The notes under the pieces were generated by a model. It saw only the letters and a program-made list of their open reading frames with translations, was not told the origin of the DNA and made no database searches. Below, piece by piece: positions 49,860 to 62,521 of a DNA stretch of 64,000 bases. Source of the stretch: Parapristionchus giblindavisi (Eukaryota > Nematoda > Chromadorea > Rhabditida > Diplogasteridae); contig CALSFV010000067.1 of assembly GCA_943737045.1 (NCBI GenBank), positions 248,001 to 312,000 on the forward strand, written 5' to 3'. Both the position numbers and the translations under genes were made by a program. How positions within the stretch are numbered: the stretch's first letter is position 1; each line of letters opens with the position of its first letter.

Positions 49860-52800
49860 TATGTTCCGCAGGTACTAGACTACATTATAGGAACATGATC
49901 CATTTTGACATTTACTGTCCATTAACCAATTGAATAGTTGTATGCTTTACTTATTACATAATCAATGGTCGGAACGCCTTTTAAGTTTATAATTTAATAG
50001 TTTTATCAAGCCAGAATATCACTGGGTAATATTGTATCTACAATATCCTGCGGATACCTTTTTCTTATCTATCTACGTTTTATTTTGATCGCGTTTTGAG
50101 ATATATCACGAATATCCGTCAACAGTACTTCATTCTTTTTTTAGTTATCAAGCTTAGTTTGCCTCAGGTAGTCATATTCAACGGAAAATATAATGCATGT
50201 TGTAGACACATGAACGAAATCTATGTAACATTCTCAACGCTAATCCATTCATCAATCAATCAATCAATATATCTATTTCATGTTTATGATGGTTTATATG
50301 AAATATCCACTTTCAAATCTCCGCACATCACAAAATATTTCCTTGTTTTGTACATATATGAAGATAACGATGTTTATTTTTTCTAAACGAAAAACAACAA
50401 GCTTTTTGAGAGTAGTGTTATTATATTTACACAGCGGATACTTATGCAGAACAGTTTGTATTCCCAAATTTCTTTATTTCAGAACACAAAAAATACTAAT
50501 ATTAGTTTGATTTATTTATTTGTTCCATCAAGGGCTTCGGTTAGAGTTCGTAGATGAATATCTTAAGTGAAGTTTAAATTGTCGTTAGTGATTTATACCT
50601 TACTGCTATGTATTTATTCATTCTCGCGAGAAGTCTATATAAAGGAATTCCCGTCACTTCCACTATCTCACGTTAACTTATCTTGATTGCTTTCTGAAAC
50701 AACGATAGCCCTTCTACCCCAAAAGAGAAGGAGAAGACAACATGGGCAACATCAAAACAAACAAACCAAACCAAACCACTTCGTCTGTATCATCTTCTTC
50801 TTGCTCCATTCTTTAATTAAAAGATGATTTACTTATTTGTTCCATGCTTTTTGTATGATCAAGGACATCGATTAAAGTTCGTAGTTCTATTAAAGTTCTG
50901 CGAAAATCTAAATTATCGTTAGTGATTTATATGTTACTGTTAAATCTTCGAATTCTAAATTTGTAGTTGCATTGTTCTTTAATATACCCTAGTTCATTAT
51001 TATTTTATCTTACACATATTGTTATTATCCAAACTAGACCTTTATTTATCATTTATATATACGTATGAATTGTGACCGATTTCTTATTCTTCCAGAATTT
51101 TCCGTGTTCTGTGTAAGCCAGAGACCAAGATTCTCTCGTTTGCCATCAGTAAAGAGATTAATATTAAATTGTTTCTGTGATCGTGCGTGTATACCCAAAG
51201 CTAATTTTAAAGTTCAATCCGACCTTATTCTCACGCAATCAAATCGGAGGCTTTTAAATAAGGAGGTATTCCTTTAAGTAATTGCTTCTCCTGACTCAAT
51301 TCATCGCCATAATTTTCCTTTACTCTCTCTATTTTCGCGCGGAAAATTCCACGACTTTTTTCCAGATATAGTTGAAAATGTCACTAATCCTGCGAATGCT
51401 TTTGTCCTCATACTTTTTTTCAAAACTCACTTTAGCCATGAGTTCTAAAGAGAGTGTTAGTTTACCCATCTTGTTATCCTCCTTCTTTCTATGTCATTAA
51501 TTAAATTCCTACTTTCGACTGCACTATCGAACTTCCCTTTTCATTCAAGCACAAGCCAGAAATAGTGATAATTCAATCTCTTCTCTTCATTTCCTTAAGG
51601 ATATGGCGAGAATCCATGCAGTACACTGAAAAAAATCTCTTCTCATTATTAGAAATAGTGCAACCTCTCTGAATTCTGCATATTATAGTGTTTACGTGAT
51701 GTACAATGATCTGTTCAAAGATCTGGAAAAGAAAAGTAAGCTTTAGAGTGTGTAATGAGTTGAGAGTCATTTGCTCTTTTGTCTTCTTTTCGACTTATGA
51801 ACATTCTTCAAACGCTTTGATTGCTCGTCTTTGATTTGTTTTTGATACTAATCCAATCATTAAGAACTGTTCTTTTTTCCAAAATCATTTATGATGAAGT
51901 TTATTGAAATGACATTTATGTCATAGGAATAGGACTCGCTCAAATTAGGACATTTTTTGTGTTTGCTACTGGCTATCATTTGATTTTTGACTCATTTCTT
52001 TGCCTCCTTGCATTGACTCCTTACTTATTGTTAGACTTTTTTCCTTTAGACTAGCGTTGCTGATATAAACACTACTTTATTATTGTCCGTATAAAATGTA
52101 CTTGCATAAAAAAAATGACAAAGTGTCTGTAAATACCGAGACAACTCTCTCGTCTAACACCCGATTAACTCTCCACTGAGAAATACTGTAATGAAAATTA
52201 ACAAGTGGGAGAATAAATATTATTTTAGTATATTTTGTCTATCACATCCATTTTTAGACGGAACGTCTTTTTGGTTTTTGCAATAATTTAAAGCCCTCTA
52301 AAGCAACTTATTTTACATGTTTTTTCGAGCATAAAAAAATGCACCAAAACACTTCCAAAAACTGAGCAGGTTTTTGAGTGTTCCGATGCTCTCAAAGTGT
52401 TCTATTACTCTACCAATTAACATCATTTTCGGAAAATCTTTTAATTAGATCATATAAGGGATTATGTGTTCCTATAAACCAAAAGGTGTTCAAATTAACA
52501 CTTATTCTTAATATGCGTATCATAATGATATAATAGGAATATTAACGAAATAACAACACGATTTTATTATTTTTTGTTAAACGCATTAATCAATATTAAC
52601 CCATGCAAAAAGTGCTGGCAAAGAAGGCTTAATTATGTCTGTTATGTTTGTGTGTCAAGTGTGTATTTTCTCTTATAATAACATCGTTTTTGTAGATTAT
52701 ATTTCGGTAGCTATATTCCGCGCATATCAGCATATAATTTTAGAATCTTCGCTCTGGTGGTACAACTTCATCACAATGATGGTTTCGTCATAATAGAGGG

Positions 52801-52867
52801 TCAATTTAATATGGATATTCCTCTTAGAATAATGTAATGATCATATAGGATAGAGAGGCATTCACTC
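49860..52867. other. Intergenic AT-rich region
   Basis: No gene seen. Holds repeat C copy 2 and two related segments around 50515-50610 and 50825-50940 (both with ATTTATTTGTTCCAT-like and GTTCGTAG, then CGTTAGTGATTTATA), which flank that repeat. Confidence 0.5.
50640..50815. repeat. Dispersed repeat C, copy 2
   Basis: Matches 46330-46530 (GATTGCTTTCTGAAACAAC, AACATGGGCAACATC, AAACAAACCAAACCA). Confidence 0.55.
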
Positions 52868-55800
52868 ATGGGTCGATTTCATCTGATTTGGTTGAACACA
52901 ACACTAACCGATCCATATCATCCATTGTTCGAGACATTCTATACAATAGAGGTAATTATAATAAATGTTCACCATATCTTAAAAACTTTAAATTAAAATA
53001 TTAAAGCAAAAGTCACTAATGAATTCGTCAGCACGCATTTTAGTGTTTTCCTATTGTTGATGAAAATGATATTCCATTATCTTGATTTTTGAAACATGGC
53101 CTATCAGATTAAATTTTTTTCACTGCATTCTTTATAATAACCGGGAAAATGAAACCTTCAATATTGAGCAATTTACTCGGTGGAGTCCCACAAATATTTA
53201 AGCGAATAATCGTGTAGACATGATGGTAGCAAAAGTCATAGACGTCACCGCATACTATATCTTTTACAATCATTCTGCGTATTGATCGGTATAATCATGA
53301 ATGAAAGATGTTCATTAGTTAAGGGAATGTTGAAAGGGGGTGGGAAGGGGCCTAATGAGAGGGCAAAGGCTGACAATTAGTGCCGATCGCAAACTGAACA
53401 TCAACACACTTTTTACTTGCTGTCAGGCTAGTTGTGTTAGGAATCTATTATTCTTTTCGAAGTTCCCCATCTTTAACTCAATCATTATTATTAATTCAGT
53501 TACTTCTCCTGGCATTGTACTTCATCGCGACGCCACTTGCATGTTACGCAGTTTGGAATGCATCGCCTCTTCATAGAAATGCAAGTTTATCTCAATATTA
53601 TGGTACTCCACCCGAAAAAAACATGTAAATATTGTCATGATCATATCAGAATGCGAACGATTTACTATGTAATATTTACGATAAATTCCAGAGCGACATG
53701 ATTCTGTCCAAAATATGATATTATCTTTAGTATTTCTAGATTCGTATGTTATTCGTTAGCATAATCATTCATGGTCTCATTGGAATCTCTACAAGGGCGC
53801 TGTTGATGTTTCATCAAATATTTGATAATGAGGATGATGGTATGTTATTTAGACAGAGATTGTAATAAATCACATAAATATTTATTGGGAATTGTGTATT
53901 TAATAAATAAGTGTTGCATTCAATACACAGATCTCTTGATTATGAAAACGCAAAAATTCTGTGAGCATTGAGAGTAATCGAAAAAAAATCAATGGAATCT
54001 CACTACGTTGGATTTTGAAACATAGGAGGCTACGGAATAAGAATAAGAGAAACAATATTCCTCTTGCAGAAGATCGATATTCTCGTCTCACAGCGATCAG
54101 TGTTAGTAGGGAATTCGCATTTGGATTCATGATTATCATGTAACTTCTTTTCTAATTCCGTGGCTAACAGACAAAAAATAACATTGATCATGACAACAGA
54201 ACTATTAAATGGTTTGGATAATTACAGTCTGAAATCGTTGGAACACTTGCATATTGTCTCTGTCTGAGTTTGTTTAGAAGGAGAAATAAATAATGAATTG
54301 AATGATAATTTTTCAGGAGTGGATACATAACTATGGAACGATCAGTAGCCACATATTTTTGGTCATGGTAATAGTTCATTTCAGTATTTCTATTTTAACA
54401 AATGTAATAAAACTAATCACTTGTATCTTTTACCTTTTTTCCTTTACACCTCACTTTCTTAAAGGTACGAAGCTCAATCACCATCCACAATAATTCCTTT
54501 CGTACTGAACAGCTTAATCGTCGCTTCGTACTGTTCGATTACAGCGATATGTGTAGTATACGGTAAGTGTTTTGTGCATGATCAAAGTACTCTTCTTGAG
54601 TATTACTCGTGGGGACATAAAAAAAAGCATTTTATATTCCAAATGAACTAGCACTTATTATAATATTAGTATTTCAATGAATGAAAACATCAATTTGGTA
54701 AACAGACTTTATATGAAAATATCGTGAATATCAGGAATTAACGTTGTTTTTATAGGAATTAATATATAAATGTACATAAATGCTAAAAAAAAACAATAAA
54801 AGCAAAATATCTATTGAAGTGTGCCCTTTTATTTATGTATTGCACAAATATAAAAATGTGTTTACGTTCTCATTATTAATCACTGGCAATTAAGATCACA
54901 TGAATGACCGAATGTGTCTGTATCTTATTTTTATTTTTGAATTAAAAAAATAATATTTCTGCAGAGTACTACACCATGAATGTACACATATTCGTATTTG
55001 CTGTGACGATATCAATGGGTGTTTGGGTATGATATCGATTACTACATAATACAATATTATTATAGTAATTTAGTCGAACTATTACTTTGAAAATATTTGT
55101 ATACAATCGTTTTTTTGGTAAAAGTGCACACCTTTTTCTTCAGCGAGTAGACGATAAATAGTTATCATTTAAATGATCAAAAACGATTTTAATTTTCAGA
55201 GTTTTCTAGTGCTATCAAGACATAATTCGAGGGAACTCGATCGATTGAAAAGTACTGGTGACCTCGATGGATATTCCATTGCGAGATGTTATCAGATTCG
55301 GGAGAATATCGCAGTTCTTAGGGTAAATCATAACTTGATAATAATATTATATAGTAAATGGAGATACATGACTTATTTGTCTATAGGTGCATGCATACAC
55401 GAAACGTGGTCACGTAAATCATAGATGCCTCCTATGTATTACAGTATATCTTATAGATTCTTCGCAAAGTCGCTGTTCCAACCACAATTATGGCCGTTCC
55501 AGCGTTTGCTCTGTACATCGCCTACATGAGAATGCCTCTTGATCATGATTGGAACATTGTCAGATATCTCTGCATAGCCCTCTACGATTTATGGCTGTCG
55601 GTGTATGATTTACTTAGAATTCTCTTATTTTCACAGTACTACGATATCCTCCTAGTGATCGATATTCCTAGTTTTAAGTACTAACGATTAGAATTTGGAA
55701 TTTCGAAACGCTTTTTAGTACAGTTTGCGGTATGCCAGGGTCTTGTCTCTCGTGTTTTCATTCTTCTCGTCGTTCGAAATCCTCTAACTTATATATATTA

Positions 55801-56432
55801 TATTTATTCATTAAATTTGTCAAATTCTCTTTCTTCAAAAAAATCCTCAATATATTCTACAATATTTATTTATTTATCGAACACCATAAGGTTGCTTCAT
55901 TAAGTACGAAATGTTCGAGTGCAATTAAATTATGCGAAATATCAAGATATCAAAATAATATACTAGGGCAAATATTGTAATAGATGCATTTTGTGCTCGT
56001 GTTTTTACCAAAAAGTAGTATTCGCAATGGAGTTATCGTTTACAATTGCTGCTCTCCCATTCAATTGATCACTTTCTAGATACGCAGTGATGTTGCTGAT
56101 TCTGTTAATGGAAAGTGACCAACGTTTTATGAACAGCCTGAGGACAATAAATTGTATAGATAAGATTTTACGAAGATTCAACATGTTCGAGAGGCAAACG
56201 TAAGTATCACTTAAAGAATAATGTAAATTTGTATGGAGAAATAGACTATTCACTACCTTTTGATGAATGACAACAAGAGCAATGAAGGAATGGTTGATAT
56301 TGAGAAAATCAATACGAGAGTAGGATTAGTCTAATCGATAATAATTTCAGTCAGCCTGAAACAACTCGAGAGGAAGAGTCGAATCTCTACTTCTCTATGC
56401 TATCAAAGGATTGGAAACTGAATGTGTCTTAA
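52868..56432 (+). CDS. SRAB-type serpentine chemoreceptor, 352 aa, 13 exons
   Basis: Likely a chemosensory GPCR in the membrane of sensory neurons. Exons: 52868-52951, 53500-53602, 53692-53705, 53740-53839, 53931-53960, 54094-54139, 54317-54367, 54465-54562, 54965-55026, 55200-55322, 55457-55602, 56080-56199, 56351-56432; 1059 nt, phases agree. N-terminus has the NTT sequon, TM1 LLLLALYFIATPLACYAVW, then LHRNASL. After TM3 comes MERSVATYFW, then WYEAQSP (the YE typical of this family). Before TM6 comes the hallmark YQIRENI. TM7 is YAVMLLILLM and the tail ends SKDWKLNVS. The TM2-TM3 part is the weak spot: exon 3 is only 14 nt and exon 5-6 borders were chosen by phase. Intron 1 contains a complete R1 repeat. 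Confidence 0.83.
53176..53475. repeat. Dispersed repeat R1, copy 3 (intronic)
   Basis: Matches 3752-4067 along most of its length, from GGTGGAGTCCCACAAATATT to TTCCCCATCTTTA. It lies in intron 1 of the SRAB gene. The left end lacks a clean TTAA. Confidence 0.6.
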
Positions 56433-57608
56433 TTTTTCACTATAACATATTGTTTTCGCTGTTACTAGATAAAACTTTGCTATATTCAACAACTCAATCG
56501 ATCTTCTCGAAACGTAATTTTCAAGATCGAATGTGAAGCTTGGTGAGGCACGGTTTCTTTATTATTTGTTTCATAGCTTTCTCATCTAGGTTAATACCAC
56601 AAATATAGTGTAAGTTGTGTTCTGTTCATTTCTATCATAATCTATTCATAGTCTCAGTATTCTTGAAACTGAAGAAGCACACAAAACTAGTGCTCACACT
56701 GATGAAGGAGTAGATATGCAAACAGAATACAACGTCAAACAGTAATAGAGAACACTGTAACTCGAGAGAGTGAAGACAACACAGACTGACAAGAGAGAGA
56801 ATGAAGAGCACTAACAGAGTTCACAAGGTAATAGTCCTTAGCGAAATCGATGAGTTATCATGGATCGCTTTAAGATAATCAGAGGATAATACGAAGACAA
56901 CTAGGGTGATAGAGTATGATAAAGTGAGAGAGTACTCAAAATATCAATACAATCACAATAGTAACAGAACAAACGAAGGAACCGGATTGTACTCATAGCG
57001 AGCGGGTGTTAAGGAACACCTTCTTTGTTTATGCTATACTCCAACAACTTCTATTGTCAATAAAGTCTACACAATCGAGAAACTATCGTTTCCCTGCGTT
57101 AGTTCACCACTTACTTTATAAATTCAACTCCGTTCCTTCCAGTGCTCGAAAAAAACTTCACAAATGCTGTGCTGCACTTGCCTTATATAGGTATGCTATC
57201 AAGACTTACGTGCTCTGTAAGACCCTTCAACATTAGCAATGCACGCCCGAGTCACGGTTTCAGTTTATTCAAAGTGTAATAGTTTGATATGATATCCAAT
57301 ACTTCTCCAAATAGTTTTAATTTGCAATTCAAGTTTCGGTTGAGTTTAGAGTACGTACAACAGGACTGTGATGGTTAAACTTTCGATTTCGATATAATCG
57401 GATGAATATAGATTGATATCGGTTCAGCCACACTCTACATCATTGTGTACCAATTAGAGATAATCCAACTAAACCTAGTCTTCATCATATTACTCATGCA
57501 GCTCAAATTCATTCTTATATGACTACCTAATAGAAAGTGAGTTCGAAATGTTCGTTGTATAATAAATACTAAATTAAACATAATCTTTTTTGCAAATTTA
57601 TACAAGGT
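56433..57608. other. Intergenic region, no gene seen
   Basis: AT-rich with an A/G-rich part near 56690-56960. A 76-codon ORF at 57006-57236 has no supporting features. Confidence 0.4.
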
Positions 57609-58025
57609 TTGGAGCATGGAGGTATATTCAACCTTCAAAATCACCAAACATCGTTCCCAACACTAACAACGGTTAATCCCGATCCGATGATCCAAATTGA
57701 TGATTCATTCATCTTCTGCTATATTTTATTTCTCCTCCACTTCATTCGGATCATTTTCAATTCATACTCAATACTGTCTTTAAATCATAGAAAGGTTCAA
57801 GTGGTAGGTACCGTCCCTTTCAAGGAAAAGGGAAGCTTTCAGGGAAAAGTTTCTACGAGCGTAAGGTTCTTTCTTCTCTTCGATTTGTGCAGCTGTATGG
57901 CCATAATGGGAAACAATTCCAATTGGAGATATTTCCTCTTTTTTGTTCGACTTCCTATTTCGACGTTTTGTTTGTGTTATCAGACTCATGGAGAGGATAT
58001 AAAGCGTCATACAAAGGATGGCTGA
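57609..58025 (+). CDS. Hypothetical 138-aa ORF
   Basis: One of the longest open frames in the window outside low-complexity DNA. It has one hydrophobic stretch (FIFCYILFLLHFIRIIF). The minus strand is also open over most of it. No family recognised and no splice evidence, so it may be chance. Confidence 0.2.
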   Translation: MEHGGIFNLQNHQTSFPTLTTVNPDPMIQIDDSFIFCYILFLLHFIRIIFNSYSILSLNHRKVQVVGTVPFKEKGSFQGKVSTSVRFFLLFDLCSCMAIMGNNSNWRYFLFFVRLPISTFCLCYQTHGEDIKRHTKDG

Positions 58026-60713
58026 CAATTCTCGAAAACGAATCATTTTCTCTCTGATCATAAATTATCTCTAGATATTTCCACGAATATTTTCATGGCT
58101 CACTATTATATTTGCTGTTTGTATTATACTTGTGTTATACTTACAGTATTATACTTGTCATTTGTGATTTAATTGATTAATGATTGGTGTTAAATATATT
58201 ATATTTATCGAGAGATCAAGCATAGCCCTCATTAACCTTAGATAGTTGGACAATTATTTATCTCTGAATCGTAAGAAATCATATCAGCAGTGTTATCTAT
58301 TCTTCCTTGCAAGTGGCTACTCCTCATTTGCATAGCATTCACTTGCGAATTCTCAATCTTTGGTCCATGCTAATGATTACTTTAGACTCTCTCATTTATA
58401 TACACTCTTTTGTCTAGTCACTCTCTCACTTCTCCATACTCTCTCGTATGAGTTTGTGTGAGATCTTTCGAGTACTCTCTACTGTTATCTTTTCTCTCTC
58501 GCCCTTTAACCCTTGATGCCCTCATTGCTTTTCTGTATACGTGTGTGTGGTAGTATTTGCCTTCTCTACTTTATCGTTTTTCCTCTTCTTCTCTCTCATT
58601 CTCATCTATTTCTTCATCTATGGTTGTCTTTCGTCTCTTTTCTTTCTTTCCCTCTCTAAACAATAACTTCTCAAGCTTTCACTGATGTGTCGTAGAGAGT
58701 GATTATTTCGGATGCCTCCTCGTGTCTATCCTTCATTGTTTGCTCTGCTTGAGTGATAGAGAGTTAAAGGAATACTGGAAGGACGCTACTGATATTATTA
58801 TTTTGCTAGTTTACGTTCATCATTTCTATACTTTTACGATCAAACTCGTCTTTTGATCGCAAAACAGTTTAGATATTTTCGATTTATCGCAAATACAGCA
58901 CTAATACTAAAACGACTAAACGGTAACTGACACTATTGTACAGATACCGTGAAAAGAATGAAAAGACTGCTTATAAGGAGGGTCATCCTATATTTCTTTT
59001 CCTTTTACAACATTTGAAATTATTCATCATTTGAATTAACGATCATTTGATCAGTTTCAGTTCAGAACTGTTCTGTTCTCGACAAAAACTGAAAATATCG
59101 TCCATTAATCCTATTGAGTCATTTCCTATCTCGGCATTTCTGCTCACTCTCTATAGATAATACTTGTGTATCATTCTCGAAAACTTTCCCCTACAGTGTT
59201 CGAAGGTCACATGTATTCACTTTTCTCCGTCTCTCTGCCATCTAAATTCTCTTTTTCTCTGCTTCGAATTTCTATGGCCACAACTCGATTTCACGTTGAT
59301 CGCAAGTCTATTTCGCTATCATTTTCTCGATTCTATTCCGTTCCGGCTTACTTTCTCAAAACTCTCAGCTTTGTAGAATTTGAAGATGATAAGTTGTTGT
59401 TCAAACATACCTTATTGCACCATATAACGTCTCACAACGAATCTCATGTTAAAATGCATATAATCACCGTTATCGGTCTCTCTCTTTCATAAACTATTTC
59501 TATGCTCTCTGGAAATAAGATACAACATGCATTAAAGAGACCGTTGAGGAAATTTCTTTGCCGTTAAAGTAGACACCATCGTTTCAAAGCAAAGAGCAAA
59601 CAAATGTATGAGTTGAGGCTGCGATGTGCCTGTAGTGACATAAGAATGTTGGAATATATATTTATAATGTGTTCAAACACACATGAATATATGATCAGTC
59701 TTTTCAACTCTCTCTCTCTCTCTGTCGAAGCGTTTTCATGTTTACGAGATTTTTCATATTTTGAATGCTAGTGACTTTCATGTGTTCATTCTATTCTTTG
59801 TCATATTTTTGACACGGCCCATTTTGTGAAAAAAATTCAAGGAAAGAACTATCATTTCAAAAATCCATACTTGTTCAAGATTCTCCTATTTTCCTCTGTC
59901 ACTGATCTCAGACACTTCTATTACATACGTTGTAGTGCCCTTGCTGATCTATCATTTAATGCACTCTCGACTTATTTTCTTGCTATATCAATCATTACGA
60001 ATGGTTTATTACAATATGCGAGAGTGTGAGAATAGAGGTGAATAGGAAGAAAACGAAGACGAAGAGAAACAAGAAAGACGGAGTGGGCGTTCACGCTTAC
60101 TCGCTCATCTAACTTTGGTCTTTAATATTTTGACGCTTAATCTCTATTATTATTTTCAGTCAAATTTTAAATTCTCCATGATATAATCCAGGATGACGGC
60201 TACTCAATATGGGCTTGACTATGAGTAAGAATCATTTGATATTTCAAGTGGTAACGAGGTAGAAGGGTCACGGACGGGGTGAGAGTATCTCTCCCTCTCC
60301 CTATGCTTCTCTCCCTCTCCATCTCTCCCTCACTCTTCCTCTCTCCATCCCTCATCCGAAACGAAACGAGAAAAGCGCCGTTTGGGAAGAAACAAGCCGA
60401 TAGATTTCCGTGAGCATTTCATTCACGTTTTTGGAGAGACGCTCGATCTCGTATCTCGACACTGTTCCTTTCATCATAATCAATTCTCTTTCTCTCTATC
60501 AATGTTTCATCTATCTCTTCCCCTTTTTCTCTATATCTATATTTCCATTTCTTTATCTATTGTAAGTTTCACGCTGTGAATAAAGGAATTCGAATAGGTA
60601 CAATTTACTCCTTTGCTTCACTGTATCGATATTCCACCCTCAAACAAAATGATTATTCGATTTCCTTGGCTTCGCGATCAGTTTGGTCTCGGTAATAATA
60701 TATATCTCTCTCC

Positions 60714-60780
60714 TGTAGCGCATTGGTTGGTCTACCTACTACCGTTCGTAAAATTCCGAGTTCAAACCTCCCATGGTTCA
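60714..60780 (+). repeat. Weak tRNA-derived relic
   Basis: TAGCGCATTGGT fits the A box and GAGTTCAAACCTC is a diverged B box 40-odd bases on. Stems do not close. Confidence 0.3.
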
Positions 60781-62281
60781 CAAATTTTGCGAAGTTTTTC
60801 AGACCTGGAATGTGGGGAACCCCCGCTGCCGCTCTCCCTCTTCGTTTATAAACAACTCCTGGAATGGTTTGATATATCTACAATATGCCTATATGTCTCA
60901 ACCTCAATATCTCTCTCTCTTGTTCCATCTAAACGGTGTTCTCTCTTCCTATGTTCTTTTTGTCTTTTGCCACGCATCGCGCATGTCTCATTCATTCAGT
61001 CTTTCTTTTCATTTCGTCTTCCCGCCGATATTCATTCATAATCATTTCTTGCTCTCTCATATGTGCGCTCCGCCTTTTCGCTGCCAACTATAATAATAAT
61101 AATAGACTAGCAGAAACTTCTATGTAACACCAGTTCCAAAAGTACGCAATGGTTCTAATTGCAATGAGTGTGCTCATCTTGATCACTTGCTAAGGGCCCT
61201 TTCCCTGCTCGAGCTTCAAGTAGAACTAAAGTCCGGCTCTTGGTGTCATGTCTTGAATTCCCGGATATAATAGGCTTAATATAAATCTAAACCGAATCGA
61301 TCATTCTATCAATTGATGTCAATGATGTCTGTTTAGATAATATCTTACTGGTACTCTCATGAAACTTATTCTGGGCCGTTCTCATAGTGTAAACAGTTAA
61401 CTCTTTCTCTATGTCACAATCTCTTTTCTCTACTCATAAAATAGATGGATATTTGCGTTCTGACGTATGAGTATTAGAATGGATGGAGAATCAACTTCTT
61501 TCTAATCGAAGTTTGTGTGACTTCATCCTTCTACGTGAGTCATTATTTCTATCATATTATACTATTCTCAATGTTCTCTGATAAGGATGGGATATCTTTG
61601 TCAATGTTTCATGCACAATTCATTTAGTCTTGTCTTATCTTATCATTGTTTTATGTTATCTATATCTAACCGTGCAAAATGTAATAAAAAAATTTTGGAA
61701 ACAACACGATTCATTTTTGGAATTATAATTAACATTTTGAAAGACATTTAGTTGGAATTGAATCCACTATAGAGTGGCCAACCTTTAATCATTATTTCTC
61801 CCACTTCCATTCCCTTCCCCCAACCTCTCCCTCTCACTTAGTCCTTCAATCTTCCGGTACATCTGGCGTTTCTCTCTCCACCCTCTCTCTTGGTCTTTTT
61901 GGCCTCCTCTACACCCATTCAGACCTTTCCACTCTCTTTTTTCCCTCACCAATGAACTTAGATCATCATTCATTTTTACCTCTATAGCATCCATCTGTGC
62001 AGCATATTTGAACTACTTTAATTTCATTTTCAATATCGATTTTATGAATTCTCAGTTGATTAACACTTTCGAAAACAGATTCATAATCAGCATCGAAGAC
62101 TGATTCTAGTCATCTCATAAAGACAAGACTAGCTGAGACCCGACCCTTGATTGATATCAGGATATTTCCTCCTTTTAATGCGTTCTTACTTTGATCCTAC
62201 TCTGCGATGATAAATGTCATAGTTAAGACTCTCGTCAGTCTCATACTCTTTCTTATGTAGATATTGGTAGATAGGGAAGGG

Positions 62282-62284
<3 letters not shown>

Positions 62285-62315
<31 letters not shown>
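62285..62315. repeat. (AG)n microsatellite
   Basis: Uninterrupted AG repeat of about 15 units. Confidence 0.9.
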
Positions 62316-62317
<2 letters not shown>

Positions 62318-62445
62318 TAGAGTATTAGAGAGTGAAGCGATAGGAAGAGATTACCGTGACAATATTAATTCAATTGGTTCGAATATCCTCCCTCCCTTAT
62401 AGTTGAAATGTTATGAGTCTGAGGTTCAAAGATAAATGACACAGC

Positions 62446-62521
62446 CTCATCTCTCCGCTCTGGTCACGATTCTCTCATTGTCAAAGAGAACGGGAGAGTA
62501 TGGTCAGAGCGGTGAGTTGAG
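62446..62521. repeat. Imperfect inverted repeat, possible family A relative
   Basis: CTCATCTCTCCGCTCTGGTC against GTCAGAGCGGTGAGTTGAG. The core TCTCTCATTGTCAAAGAGAA and the nearby TCCTTTAAAG recall family A at 4214 and 10362. Confidence 0.4.

Noticed and set aside
60613..61127. Overlapping ORFs of 142, 106 and 63 codons
   Set aside because: All three frames are open because the DNA is pyrimidine-rich; Ser/Leu/Phe composition and no splice or motif support.
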